DNA of 64,000 nt from Thalassobacter stenotrophicus (GTDB lineage: Bacteria; Pseudomonadota; Alphaproteobacteria; Rhodobacterales; Rhodobacteraceae), in NCBI RefSeq assembly GCF_001458315.1, contig NZ_CYRX01000026.1:102131-166130 (forward strand), read 5' to 3'. Numbering within the stretch: position 1 is the stretch's first letter; each line of letters begins with the position of its first letter. Shown here in pieces: positions 10,136 to 18,702 of the stretch. The notes under the pieces were generated by a model, which ran no database searches, had not been told where the DNA came from, and worked only from the letters and a program-made list of their open reading frames with translations. A program made the translations under genes and the position numbers.

Positions 10136-10153
10136 TGGTGCCCAGAAGAGGAC
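10136..10153. other. Attachment site (att core), left end of island
   Basis: TGGTGCCCAGAAGAGGAC is identical to the first 18 bp (3' end including CCA, on the minus strand) of tRNA-Leu at 29770-29787. The match stops at 10154. This duplicated tRNA 3' end is the expected distal attachment site of an element integrated into that tRNA. Confidence 0.85.
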
Positions 10154-10576
10154 ACCTAATGCGTAGGTTTGTCATTTAATATTAGGGGTTTACGGGGTGG
10201 ATCGTCTACCGAAGTGGTCCTGAAAGCGGTCCCAATTTAGGCAAATCATACGTCATATAAGCTGCGCCAATGTAGACCTCGGCGTATTGTGCAATACGAG
10301 ACCAGCATGCTCGGTGCTGCAACAGAATATGCGACTTTAGGTGCGGCTTTCGGAAAGTGGCTGCGTGTTACTCAGAGGGTAGTTATGCGGATTTTCCAGC
10401 TTTTCGGTTTTCACGCTTCGCTGATGCAGCATTTCAGTGCAGCTTGGGAAAACGACTCGATGAGGCGCTCCGGATTTCGCCAGAGCGGCCATTCGGAATT
10501 GTTGGAATCGTCTGCAGTCAAGCCGTACGCAGTGGTACGAAAGATTACACCGATGAACAGCCGAGCGGTCGATCTT
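10154..10576. other. Left inner end of island, no gene seen
   Basis: No credible gene. GGTCC repeats at 10216 and 10228 (12 bp apart) lie about 65 bp inside the attachment core. The stretch 10206-10400 is a diverged copy of 2545-2740, which suggests a conserved element terminus. Confidence 0.55.
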
Positions 10577-12433
10577 TCACCAGTCACTCTCACTCAGCCC
10601 TAGCTTTTTGAGCCTTGAATAGAGTGTGGTCGGTTTGATCCCAAGCAATGCCGCCGCCCCTTTGTTCCCGGAAACCTTTCCGCTAGCCTCTTTCATGCAA
10701 GCGATGATGTTGGTTCTGCGGATTTGTTCGACATCCGCTTCGGTGAGCAAGGCGGAGGTCAGCAAAGCGCCCGGTAAGATTTGGCTCTGGATTTCAACTT
10801 CCAGCTTGTCAGATTGTGACACGATCGCACCGCGTTCGATGACGTTTGCCAGCTCGCGCACATTGCCGGGCCAGTGGTAGTCCTGCAGTTTGCGCATCGC
10901 ACCTTCGGTCACCACCGGCACCTTTCGACCCAAGCGCTTGCAAACGATCCGCAGTAGATGAGCCGTCAGAATAGGAATGTCCTCTTGGCGGTCCCGCAGC
11001 GGCGGACATAGGATGGGAAAGACCCCAAGGTGCAGCATCAAATCGGGACGCAAACGTCCGGCCTGCACCTCTCGGTCGATGTCGCGGTTTGTTGAGGCAA
11101 TGACACGTAGATCCAGACTGCGCGTACGATCATCGCCCAGACGGATCACCTCGCGGTTCTGCAATGCATCCAGTAGGTGGCCTTGCAATTCGATAGGAAT
11201 GTCCGCAACCTCATCGATGAACAAAGTGCCGCCGTGGGCCAATTCCAATTTGCCGGGCCGATCCTTAAGGGCACCGGCAAAGGCGCCGCGCACCTGACCG
11301 AACAGCTCGCTTTCGATTTTCTCGGGGCTGACGGCACCGGCCTTGAAATGGATCATCGGACGGCGCTTGCGAGTGCTTTCGTCATGAACGGCGGAGGCCA
11401 CGAGGGATTTCCCCACGCCGCTTTCGCCGCGGATCAGAACGCTTGTATCCGTGGGCCCCACAAGTTCGATTTGCTTGAGGATTGCCTGAATAGCGGCCGA
11501 GCGGCCGATGATGTCGTGATGCGCGCGTTCGATGTTGATCGCTTCTTGCAGGTAGGCGTTTTCCTCTTCCAGCTGATCGCGCAGCGCCGCGACCTGATCC
11601 ATGGCGTCGCGCAGTTTGCGCTCGTTTTCCCAGCGTTCTGTAATGTCGCGAAAAATGACCACCGCACCGACCAATCGGGGTCCGTCGTAGATCGGGGTTG
11701 AAACATATTCGACGCGTATTGGCTTGCCATCCTTGCGCCAGAACACCTCGTTCTCGATCCGGTTGACCTGCTCATACCGGAAGGATTGATAGATCGGACA
11801 TTCGTGCGATGGGTATTGTTCACCGTTCAAATGATGGTGATGGATCTTTGCGTGGATATCGTGGCCCAAAAGATCTTGGGTAGTCCATCCAAGCATTTCC
11901 TGTGCAGCGCGATTGACAAAGGTTGTCTTGCCGTCGGCATTGACCCCGTAAATCCCTTCGCCAGCGGCGTTCAGGATCAATTGATTTTCGCGTTCAAGAT
12001 CTGCGAAGAAGCTTTGCGCGCGCTGCCATTCAATCAGGCCGTCGTTGTAGATTTTTCTGGCCCGAGCTTCGGCTGCGTGTTGTTCAAGGGTCTCAAGATC
12101 AAGCACATGTAGTAGCAACATGTCTTGACCATCGTGATGTATAGCCCGACCTGTGACCTCGCACTGCAAAGGCGTCTGGTCAGATTTTTGGAATGTCACC
12201 TCCCGAGTCCAAGCTGTGCCGCGGTGTTGTACCTCTGTGATAAAGACGACGAAGGTTTCCATTCCGGCGGCAACAAAGCGGGCGAAATGCGATCCAATCA
12301 GGGCGTCATCCCCCAAAAGTGTTTTGGTCTCCTCGGTTGCAGCCAAAATAAGATCCTGGCCAAGATGAAGCAGGATGGTCGGGCCGAAAGCGCCCGCGAG
12401 AAAGGAATCGTGAGGGGTCTCAGTATCAAGCAT
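10577..12433 (-). CDS. PAS-domain AAA+ (NtrC-type) transcription regulator with GAFAGA loop
   Basis: 618 residues: an N-terminal sensory region (1-130), a PAS domain (~150-270) with a His/Cys-rich stretch (KIHHHHLNGEQYPSHECPIY), a coiled coil (~270-300), an AAA+ domain (Walker A GESGVGKS at 336-343; Walker B GTLFIDEV at 402-409) and a Fis-type helix-turn-helix at the end (NKGAAALLGIKPTTLYSRLK). The sigma54-contact loop normally reads GAFTGA; here it is GAFAGA (383-388), losing the threonine known to matter for sigma54 engagement. It is divergent from the cyanate operon with paired palindromes between them, so it probably controls that operon. Whether it uses sigma54 is uncertain; I find no convincing -24/-12 promoter. 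Confidence 0.88.
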   Translation of the reverse strand: MLDTETPHDSFLAGAFGPTILLHLGQDLILAATEETKTLLGDDALIGSHFARFVAAGMETFVVFITEVQHRGTAWTREVTFQKSDQTPLQCEVTGRAIHHDGQDMLLLHVLDLETLEQHAAEARARKIYNDGLIEWQRAQSFFADLERENQLILNAAGEGIYGVNADGKTTFVNRAAQEMLGWTTQDLLGHDIHAKIHHHHLNGEQYPSHECPIYQSFRYEQVNRIENEVFWRKDGKPIRVEYVSTPIYDGPRLVGAVVIFRDITERWENERKLRDAMDQVAALRDQLEEENAYLQEAINIERAHHDIIGRSAAIQAILKQIELVGPTDTSVLIRGESGVGKSLVASAVHDESTRKRRPMIHFKAGAVSPEKIESELFGQVRGAFAGALKDRPGKLELAHGGTLFIDEVADIPIELQGHLLDALQNREVIRLGDDRTRSLDLRVIASTNRDIDREVQAGRLRPDLMLHLGVFPILCPPLRDRQEDIPILTAHLLRIVCKRLGRKVPVVTEGAMRKLQDYHWPGNVRELANVIERGAIVSQSDKLEVEIQSQILPGALLTSALLTEADVEQIRRTNIIACMKEASGKVSGNKGAAALLGIKPTTLYSRLKKLGLSESDW

Positions 12434-12468
12434 CCTTCTATTGGGTGCAGAAACACGAACATCTGCAA

Positions 12469-12500
12469 TACGAAATATCGTAATTTACGAAATATCGTAA
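12469..12500. promoter_or_regulatory. Tandem palindromic operator between regulator and cyanate operon
   Basis: Two near-identical palindromes 17 bp apart: TACGA-AATA-TCGTA at 12469-12482 and TTACGA-AATA-TCGTAA at 12485-12500. They lie in the divergent gap, 36-67 bp from the regulator start. Likely binding sites for the product of 10577-12433; inferred from position and symmetry. Confidence 0.65.
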
Positions 12501-12632
12501 AAAATTATCAATCTACATACCCTTAATGCACTGAATTTAATCGTAAAATCCATTTTTTGATTTCTTAACGAATGCCTTCAAATGCCGACTTCCCGCTGCA
12601 AGCATGGGGAAAACCAACAGCGAGGTTGTATC

Positions 12633-14015
12633 ATGACTGTCAAATCACTCGGAAATCCCTTCTCTTCGAAAACCGATCTGCGGCACGCCGCAGATTGCGG
12701 CTGCCACACTTGTAGTGCGCCCAAACCCGAGGCTGAGGACAGCATTGATCTGTCCACCTCCGAAGGGATGCTGGAGCGCGCAGTTGAAAGCGCCATTGTC
12801 CGGTCCGTCTTCGGGCAAAGCGATATCGGGCGCCGGTCGTTCATGGGCATGATGGGCGGGTCGACGATGGCCGCAGCGCTCGCCTCTGTGTTCCCTCTGG
12901 ACGAAGCTAAGGCCAACATTCTCGAAAACCTCGGGCCGCCTGAAAAGACGGATCTGAACATCGGTTTTGTGCCAATCACCTGCGCTACGCCGATCATAAT
13001 GGCCCAGCCTTTGGGGTTCTATGAGCGCTACGGTCTCAATGCCCAAGTCATCAAGACCGCCGGTTGGGCCGTCGCGCGCGATAAGTCGCTGAACGGCGAA
13101 TACGATGCATCCCACATGCTGACGCCGATGCCTTTGGCAATGACGCTGGGTGCTGGGTCCGTCGCGGAACCCTACATCATGCCCGCGGTTGAAAACATCA
13201 ACGGCCAAGCGATTGTGTTGAGCAATGAACACCTCGACAAGCGCGACCCGAGCCAGTGGAAGGGTTTCACTTTCGGCGTGCCATTTGAATACTCCATGCA
13301 CAACTTCCTATTGCGCTACTACGTGGCTGAATTCGGTTTGGACCCTGATGTTGATATCCAAATCCGCGTCGTGCCGCCGCCAGAGATGGTCGCCAACCTG
13401 CGCGCCGGCAACCTTGATGGCTACCTTTCGCCTGATCCGTTCAACCAACGCGCCGTCTATGAGGGCATCGGGTTCATCCATCTACTGACAAAAGAAATCT
13501 GGGAGGGTCATCCATGCTGTGCCTTTGCTGCGCCATTGTCCTTCGCGCAAGAACTGCCAAATACCTACGGTGCTTTGCTCAAGTCGATCATTGATGCGAC
13601 ACAATATGCCTCTGCTGCCGAAAACCGAGCCGAGATTTCTGCGGCTATTGCACCGACCAACTACCTCAACCAGCCGGTGACCGTGATTGAGCAAGTGCTG
13701 ACAGGCACTTACGCTGATGGCTTGGGTGGGGTGCAACGGGTACCGGATCGCATCGATTTTGACCCCTTCCCATGGCATTCGATGGGCGTGTGGATTCTGA
13801 CCCAGATGAAACGCTGGGGCTACATCGAGGGTGATGTGGATTACCGAGGCGTAGCCGAGCAGGTTTATCTGGCGGCGGATTGCCGAAAGGTTATGGAAGA
13901 CCTCGGCTATAAAGCGCCCGATGTGAATTACAAATCGCACATGATCATGGGCAAGACCTTTGATCCCGCCGAGCCGGAAGCCTACGTCGACAGCTTCGCA
14001 ATCAAGGCTGATTAA
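12633..14015 (+). CDS. ABC transporter substrate-binding protein, NrtA/CmpA type (probable cyanate)
   Basis: 460 residues of the nitrate/bicarbonate/cyanate binding family (DLNIGFVPITCATPIIMAQP; SHMLTPMPLAMTLGAG; NLDGYLSPDPFNQRAVYEGI). The start at 12633 follows an AGG-containing ribosome site. Export looks Tat-dependent: GRRSFMGMMGG at 66-76 precedes a hydrophobic run. Unusually, the twin arginines are preceded by a ~65-residue extension with a tight Cys/His cluster (C22-G-C24-H25-T-C27). It heads an operon with a permease, an ATPase and cyanase, so the substrate is inferred to be cyanate. Related proteins carry nitrate or bicarbonate, so the substrate call is contextual. Confidence 0.85.
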   Translation: MTVKSLGNPFSSKTDLRHAADCGCHTCSAPKPEAEDSIDLSTSEGMLERAVESAIVRSVFGQSDIGRRSFMGMMGGSTMAAALASVFPLDEAKANILENLGPPEKTDLNIGFVPITCATPIIMAQPLGFYERYGLNAQVIKTAGWAVARDKSLNGEYDASHMLTPMPLAMTLGAGSVAEPYIMPAVENINGQAIVLSNEHLDKRDPSQWKGFTFGVPFEYSMHNFLLRYYVAEFGLDPDVDIQIRVVPPPEMVANLRAGNLDGYLSPDPFNQRAVYEGIGFIHLLTKEIWEGHPCCAFAAPLSFAQELPNTYGALLKSIIDATQYASAAENRAEISAAIAPTNYLNQPVTVIEQVLTGTYADGLGGVQRVPDRIDFDPFPWHSMGVWILTQMKRWGYIEGDVDYRGVAEQVYLAADCRKVMEDLGYKAPDVNYKSHMIMGKTFDPAEPEAYVDSFAIKAD

Positions 14016-14018
14016 GCC

Positions 14019-14852
14019 ATGGAAAAGTTGTCTCTCAACCAACGCGCAGCGATCCTGTCGGTTGTGATGCTCTTCGTCGGCCTCCTTGCATGGGAGGCCG
14101 CGATTCCCGCCCAGAAGGCGGTGAAGGAGCTGACAGAGTATGAACTTCTCACCGGTGCAGGTCAGCCAAAGGCAGGCGTTCCACCGCCAAGTCAGGTACT
14201 CGCCAAAGCCTGGGAACAACTCAGCAACCCGTTCTATGATGCAGGGCCCAACGATAAGGGCATCGGCATCCAAATAGGATATTCGATCTACCGTGTTCTG
14301 ACGGGCTATTTTCTAGCCGCCTTTATCGCCATTCCGTTTGGGTTCCTTATCGGGATGAGCCAGGTTGCTTACAAATCCTTCAACCCTTTCATTCAGGTGC
14401 TGCGCCCGATCTCTCCGCTCGCGTGGATGCCGCTTGCACTATTCATTATTGGTGACAGTGAGGCTTCGGCGATCTTTGTGATCTTCATCTGCTCGATCTG
14501 GCCAATGCTGATCAACACAGCCTTTGGCGTGGCCGCCGTGCGTGAAGACTGGGTCAACGTTGCCCGCACCCACGAACTCGGCCCGATCAAGACCGCCTTT
14601 GCCGTGATCCTGCCCGCTGCAGCTCCTACCATCGTCACGGGGATGCGCATCTCCATCGGGATCGCATGGCTGGTGATCGTCGCCGCCGAGATGCTCGTCG
14701 GAGGTACTGGGATTGGCTACTACGTCTGGAACGAGTGGAACAATCTCGACCTGACCTCCGTCGTTTTCTCAATCCTCATGATTGGTGTGGTGGGCATGCT
14801 GCTGGACGCCTTGTTTGGCTTGTTGCAGCGCCGCGTCACTTACGCTGAATAA
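14019..14852 (+). CDS. ABC transporter permease, NrtB type (probable cyanate)
   Basis: 277-residue inner-membrane permease. An N-terminal membrane segment (AAILSVVMLFVGLLAWEAAI) is followed by a cytoplasmic/periplasmic stretch and about five more helices. The ATPase-coupling EAA loop is visible (ALFGVAAVREDWVNVARTHE-like region, then GPIKTAFAVILPAAAPTIVT). It starts 4 bp after the binding-protein gene and is followed within 11 bp by the ATPase gene, so the three are one transport unit. The adjacent cyanase suggests cyanate import. The family also includes nitrate and taurine permeases, so specificity rests on context. Confidence 0.87.
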   Translation: MEKLSLNQRAAILSVVMLFVGLLAWEAAIPAQKAVKELTEYELLTGAGQPKAGVPPPSQVLAKAWEQLSNPFYDAGPNDKGIGIQIGYSIYRVLTGYFLAAFIAIPFGFLIGMSQVAYKSFNPFIQVLRPISPLAWMPLALFIIGDSEASAIFVIFICSIWPMLINTAFGVAAVREDWVNVARTHELGPIKTAFAVILPAAAPTIVTGMRISIGIAWLVIVAAEMLVGGTGIGYYVWNEWNNLDLTSVVFSILMIGVVGMLLDALFGLLQRRVTYAE

Positions 14853-14862
14853 AGGAAAACCT

Positions 14863-15768
14863 ATGAAGCCGTACCTAAGTATAGAGAAGCTCACCCAGAA
14901 GTTTCCAGACGGAAATGGTGGCGAGTTGACCGTTTTCGAAAACGCCTCCTTCGGGGTTGATAAAGGCGAGTTCGTGGTGATCCTTGGCCATTCCGGCTGC
15001 GGAAAATCCACGATCATGAACATCCTCGCAGGCCTCGCTGATCCAACCAGCGGCGGCGTGATCATGGATGGGCAAGAGGTCAAAGGCCCCAGTCTTGACC
15101 GTGGGGTGGTGTTTCAGAACTACTCTTTGTTGCCATGGTTGACGACGCTGAAGAACGTTATGTTTGGGGTCAAGGCGCGCCATCCCGAATGGACCAAAAG
15201 CCAAGTCGAGGAACACGCGACCAAGTTCCTTGCAATGGTTGGGCTTGAGGGGGATGTGATCCACCGCAAGCCAAGCCAGTTGTCGGGCGGTATGCGCCAG
15301 CGGGTGTCTATTGCCCGCGCTTTTGCCAACCACCCCAAACTGCTTTTGCTTGATGAGCCTTTTGGGGCGCTTGATGCCCTGACACGCGGGACAATTCAGG
15401 ACGAGCTTTTGAAAATTTGGGGCCAGATGGAACAGACAGTGTTCATGATCACCCATGATATTGATGAGGCGATCCTGCTGGCCGACCGCATCCTGCTGAT
15501 GACCAACGGACCGCACGCGCGCGTGGCGGAAAGTGTCGATATTACCATCCCACGTCCGCGCAATCGGACCGAAATCATCGAGCACCCCAACTATTATGCC
15601 ATCCGCAACCATCTGGTGCAGTTCCTCGGCAAACGCTCAAAGGAGCTGGCTGGACAGCCAACGCAGGCGGGGCAAACCAATGCGCCTGCAACCGTTCGGA
15701 TCGACCTGACAGAACCTGCCGAAGACCCCGAAGACAAACGACCTGCCCTGAAGGCAGTCAATAGCTAA
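14863..15768 (+). CDS. ABC transporter ATP-binding protein, NrtD/SsuB type (probable cyanate)
   Basis: ATPase subunit of about 301 residues. Walker A is GHSGCGKST, the Q-loop follows in VVFQNYSLLPW, the signature is LSGGMRQRVSIARA, Walker B is LLLLDEPFGALD, and the switch histidine is in MITHDIDEA. The start at 14863 follows AAAGGAAA; the longer frame upstream belongs to the permease gene. A C-terminal tail of about 40 residues after the nucleotide-binding domain is acidic and Pro-rich with no recognised domain. It powers the permease encoded just upstream. Cyanase follows after 17 bp. Confidence 0.9.
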   Translation: MKPYLSIEKLTQKFPDGNGGELTVFENASFGVDKGEFVVILGHSGCGKSTIMNILAGLADPTSGGVIMDGQEVKGPSLDRGVVFQNYSLLPWLTTLKNVMFGVKARHPEWTKSQVEEHATKFLAMVGLEGDVIHRKPSQLSGGMRQRVSIARAFANHPKLLLLDEPFGALDALTRGTIQDELLKIWGQMEQTVFMITHDIDEAILLADRILLMTNGPHARVAESVDITIPRPRNRTEIIEHPNYYAIRNHLVQFLGKRSKELAGQPTQAGQTNAPATVRIDLTEPAEDPEDKRPALKAVNS

Positions 15769-15785
15769 GACTGGAGGAGACCAAC

Positions 15786-16253
15786 ATGAAAGACCTCGCA
15801 ATGACTGAGATGATGACCAAAGAAGACGTCACCGCAATGATCCTGTCCGCCAAGAAGCAGGCTGGCCTGACATGGGAAGATATTGCCGAAAAGATCGATA
15901 TGTCCCCCGTATGGACCCATTCCGCGGCAATGGGAATGAACGCCTTCCCGCTGGAAAAAGCCAAGTTGATGGTGACTGTCATGGGCCTGCCGCAAGAAGC
16001 GGAAAGCGTCTTGGCCGAAAGCCCCACCAAGATCTGGGAACAAGCGGTGCCGACTGATCCCTGCATCTATCGTTTCTACGAAATCGTTGGCGTCTATGGG
16101 CCATCCCTCAAGGCGCTGATTCAAGAGAAATTTGGCGACGGGATCATGTCAGCGATTGACTTTGACATGACGGTGACCCGGGTAGAGAACCCGAACGGTG
16201 ACCGGGTCAAGGTCGAGATGTCAGGCAAGTACCTTGGCTACAACAGCTGGTGA
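15786..16253 (+). CDS. cynS: Cyanate hydratase (cyanase)
   Basis: Cyanase converts cyanate and bicarbonate to ammonia and CO2 (via carbamate), detoxifying cyanate and releasing usable nitrogen. The 155-residue length is typical. The three catalytic residues fall at the positions of the E. coli enzyme: Arg96 and Glu99 in IYRFYEIVGVYG, and Ser122 in GDGIMSAIDF. The N-terminal helical, HTH-like domain (TWEDIAEKIDMSPVWTHSA) and the C-terminal MSGKYLGYNSW are also present. A GGAGGAGA ribosome site precedes the ATG. As the fourth gene of the operon, it fixes the likely substrate of the ABC transporter. Confidence 0.97.
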   Translation: MKDLAMTEMMTKEDVTAMILSAKKQAGLTWEDIAEKIDMSPVWTHSAAMGMNAFPLEKAKLMVTVMGLPQEAESVLAESPTKIWEQAVPTDPCIYRFYEIVGVYGPSLKALIQEKFGDGIMSAIDFDMTVTRVENPNGDRVKVEMSGKYLGYNSW

Positions 16254-16259
16254 TCCGCA

Positions 16260-16724
16260 ATGACCCGTGTGCCAGTGCCGCCCTTTTCCTACGACGATGC
16301 GGTCAAGAAGGTCCGCATGGCTGAAGATGCGTGGAATACGCGTGATCCTGAAAAGGTGGCGCTGGCTTACACGTCCGATACAAAGTGGCGCAACCGTTCG
16401 GAGTTCCTGAACGGTCGGGGCGAGGTGCGCGATTTTCTGACCCGCAAGTGGTCGCAGGAGAACGGATATCGGTTGATCAAGGAAATCTGGGCGCATGGCG
16501 ATAATCGCATCGCTGTGCGCTTTTGCTATGAATACCATGATGCCGATGGCAACTGGTTTCGCGCCCACGGAAATGAAAACTGGGAATTTGACGCAGAGGG
16601 CTACATGGCCATACGTCATGCTTCAATTAATGATGTCGCGATTGCTGAAACTGAGCGGCTGTTTCATTGGCCTCAAGGAGCAAGGCCATCAGAACATGGC
16701 GGTTTGTCTGATCTGGGTCTGTAA
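16260..16724 (+). CDS. DUF1348 / SnoaL-like (NTF2-fold) protein
   Basis: 154 residues of the DUF1348 family within the NTF2-like cone-fold superfamily. Family signatures are [51 protein letters not shown], and [20 protein letters not shown], followed by ASIND. It starts 6 bp after the cyanase stop, so it is almost certainly cotranscribed as the last gene of the cyanate operon. Its biochemical role is unknown. Position suggests a part in cyanate or carbamate handling, or in the use of an upstream precursor; this is guesswork from synteny. Confidence 0.85.
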   Translation: MTRVPVPPFSYDDAVKKVRMAEDAWNTRDPEKVALAYTSDTKWRNRSEFLNGRGEVRDFLTRKWSQENGYRLIKEIWAHGDNRIAVRFCYEYHDADGNWFRAHGNENWEFDAEGYMAIRHASINDVAIAETERLFHWPQGARPSEHGGLSDLGL

Positions 16725-17121
16725 GAGGCAAGCGCCAGTATTTCTTGAAAACGACTTTGTTTACTTGCGCTCGTGTACTACGGGCCTTTCTACAACGCAC
16801 TCCCATCGTTTTGAGACTGTACCAAGAGGGTAGCCAATGCCTGCTTTTTGCCGCGTACAGCGTTCCAACATTATGCAAGTGCAGCAAGAAAATTGATTTC
16901 ACACAATGGGCTCACAGCGGCGGCTCGCTGCTCTGTGCATTAATGTCTGAATTGGCTTATGCCTCCCCTTACAAAAAAATAGCTCGATCTCCCCCCCCCC
17001 GCCCGACCTCTCTGGATGAGAAGCCGGACGGGGGCTGCTTTGTGTGTGCTCTAACTAAGCCGATGATTGCTTGCGTAAGCAGTGAGCCATCGCCAATCCT
17101 GTCCCACCGCTGGTGCGCTAC
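16725..17121. other. Gene-free gap with element-end homology and a poly-C run
   Basis: No gene seen. About 16943-17000 resembles 8345-8400, also just 3' of a copy of the same integrase. About 17001-17050 resembles 2267-2330. A run of C spans 16991-17000. The gap probably contains the conserved DNA 3' of this integrase family. Confidence 0.5.
16996..17034 (-). terminator. Strong hairpin 3' of the 17122 integrase
   Basis: A 12-bp stem with two G-T wobbles (CCCCCGTCCGGC against GTCGGGCGGGGG on the minus strand) and a 15-nt loop. A run of seven T lies about 15 nt further on. It may end the integrase transcript, though the T run is not immediately adjacent. Confidence 0.45.
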
Positions 17122-18384
17122 TCACGATCTCGCCTCCCAGCTTGGCAGCCTCACGCCCTCCACGATCTCCCGCTTCTGTGCGTCACTGATGCCTGCGGAG
17201 TAAAGCCCATAGGTCAGCTTGTTGGCGGAGCGTGCCGAGTGATGCCCCACGAGGGTTGCGGTGTAGTGCTCGGGGACGCCTGTGCGTTCACATTGTGTGA
17301 TGAACCACTTGCGGGTGGAGTGGAACACGGTGCCGTGCAGCTCCGGGTGTCTCAGCCTGAGTTTTGCGTAGCGCTTCACGACCCTGTCGACGCTGATGTG
17401 TGGGAACAGCCTGCCTGATGCTGGTAGAACCGTATCGAGTAGCCCCTCCAGGATGCCATGCAGCGGCACCTCCCGCTCGGCGGCCTTGGACTTCAACAGC
17501 CGCACCGCGTTGGGCCTGATGCGGAGGAAGCGCCCCAGGTTCCCCTTAGCTGTGATGTCCTGAGCCATAAGCCCGCAGATCTCGCCGGAGCGCATGCCTG
17601 TGAGGAGCCCGAACAAGAGCGCGTTGTGCAGCACTCTGTCCTGAGCCCCGATCAGCACCCTCACTTGTGCATCACTCAGCACCTCATGGGGAGACACCTC
17701 TGGCGGGTCCTTCACCTTGAGGGCATCCCAAGGGTTGGCCTCCAGCTCACCCTCTCCCACACACCACTCTAGGAACTGCTGCATCTGCTTGAGGATACGG
17801 GCCTGGGTTTGGGGTGCCAGTGTGATGCCCTCTTGCTCAGATGACAGCTTAGCGAGGTCTGCGAGACCAGCGTCTTTGCCGTCCCTGTACTTGCGCACGT
17901 TGGGAGACAGCTGGGTGATGTAGCCCAACACCTCCTTGCCGTGAGCGAGGGACAAGTCACCAACAGCACGCTTGCCCAGATGCGAGGTCAGCAGCTCCAT
18001 GGCAAAGCGCACGGACTTGTAGCTGCCGGGGCGCAGTCGCTCAGCGACGTCCGCGAGATAGGTTTGGGCAAGCTCGGCTACAAGCCCATCCCCCACAAGA
18101 CGAGCCCGCTGATATCGAGGGCGCGCAACAGCCAGTCGAGGAGTTTGGGTAGGAGAGGCAGAAGCGGTGTGAGGGGTAGGAAGGACATGGGCCTGGGCCT
18201 CCTTGATGATGGTTGTGTAGGTGTGATTGAGCTCGGCCACGCGGGCCTTGGCTTCCCGGGCATAAGAGGTTTTGAGAGAGTGCTTGAGGGCAGACCCAAG
18301 GACGGGCTGCAGAGCCTTGGGGTAGGTCCTGCGGTAGACCCAGGTGTTATGCCGTTTGTAGGCGTATTTTATCTGTGTCGACAT
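17122..18384 (-). CDS. Tyrosine recombinase / phage-type integrase
   Basis: About 420 residues. The N-terminal region (IKYAYKRHNTWVYRRTYPKA) is the short arm-binding or DUF6538-like module. A SAM-like core-binding domain spans ~130-260 and a catalytic domain ~270-410. Catalytic residues are visible: Arg in GLLTGMRSGEICGL, His/Arg in VFHSTRKWFITQ, His in TATLVGHHSARSA and Tyr in KLTYGLYSAG. The ATG at 18384 with AGGAGA upstream is preferred over 18450. A perfect 14-bp palindrome sits just upstream of the ribosome site. It belongs to a different family from the 28294 integrase. Fragments of it occur at 2438 and 8400. Confidence 0.9.
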   Translation of the reverse strand: MSTQIKYAYKRHNTWVYRRTYPKALQPVLGSALKHSLKTSYAREAKARVAELNHTYTTIIKEAQAHVLPTPHTASASPTQTPRLAVARPRYQRARLVGDGLVAELAQTYLADVAERLRPGSYKSVRFAMELLTSHLGKRAVGDLSLAHGKEVLGYITQLSPNVRKYRDGKDAGLADLAKLSSEQEGITLAPQTQARILKQMQQFLEWCVGEGELEANPWDALKVKDPPEVSPHEVLSDAQVRVLIGAQDRVLHNALLFGLLTGMRSGEICGLMAQDITAKGNLGRFLRIRPNAVRLLKSKAAEREVPLHGILEGLLDTVLPASGRLFPHISVDRVVKRYAKLRLRHPELHGTVFHSTRKWFITQCERTGVPEHYTATLVGHHSARSANKLTYGLYSAGISDAQKREIVEGVRLPSWEARS

Positions 18385-18397
18385 TATGTCTCCTATT

Positions 18398-18411
18398 GGG
18401 GCAATTGCCCC
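18398..18411. promoter_or_regulatory. Perfect palindrome upstream of integrase
   Basis: GGGGCAATTGCCCC lies immediately 5' of the integrase ribosome site. It is a plausible repressor operator for integrase expression. Confidence 0.4.
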
Positions 18412-18494
18412 GCTTGTGATGTTGATTGGAAGTTTTGTGATGCACAGCAACGCCGCTCAGGGACTAAGCCCATCCCTGACACGCGCTCGGAGCG

Positions 18495-18701
18495 TTAGCT
18501 GGGGGCCTGTAGAACCCTGATGACCAAGCAGAGGTCCGGCTCTCCGTAGGTTCCCGCAAGGGGGCCGGTCTGGGCGATCCCGGTGATGCAGTCCGCATAG
18601 ACCTCTTGAACCAGGAAGTGGTGCTCGGGGAGGTCATCGACGGCTGCGATCAGGACAAGGCAACCAGGGGTGAGGGGGAAGCCAAGAGGGAAGTCTGTCA
18701 T
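18495..18701 (-). CDS. Small hypothetical protein
   Basis: 68 residues, MTDFPLGFPLTPGCLVLIAA at the N-terminus, no family recognised. The ATG is preceded by GGAGGGG, a strong ribosome site. It starts one base after the stop of the next small gene upstream, so the two form a unit reading toward the integrase. The middle (HHFLVQEVYADCITGI and GEPDLCLVIRVL) suggests a small beta-rich, SH3-like fold, but this is only an impression. Likely an accessory gene of the integrase element. Confidence 0.55.
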   Translation of the reverse strand: MTDFPLGFPLTPGCLVLIAAVDDLPEHHFLVQEVYADCITGIAQTGPLAGTYGEPDLCLVIRVLQAPS

Positions 18702-18702
18702 C

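Larger units (their letters stand above)
8731..10153. repeat. Long direct repeat, copy 1 (integrase plus attachment region)
   Basis: 1,423 bp repeated without net indel at 28365-29787, offset 19,634 bp. It covers the integrase gene body, its upstream arm-type repeats and the 18-bp attachment core. Substitutions are few and scattered, clustering around 9290-9420 and 9640-9830. Confidence 0.9.

Noticed and set aside
12501..12632. Possible sigma54 promoter for the cyanate operon
   Set aside because: No TGGC-N8-TTGC-like pair at the right spacing could be found.
16991..17000. Poly-C run as a phase-variation tract
   Set aside because: It lies outside any gene or obvious promoter, so no switching target is visible.
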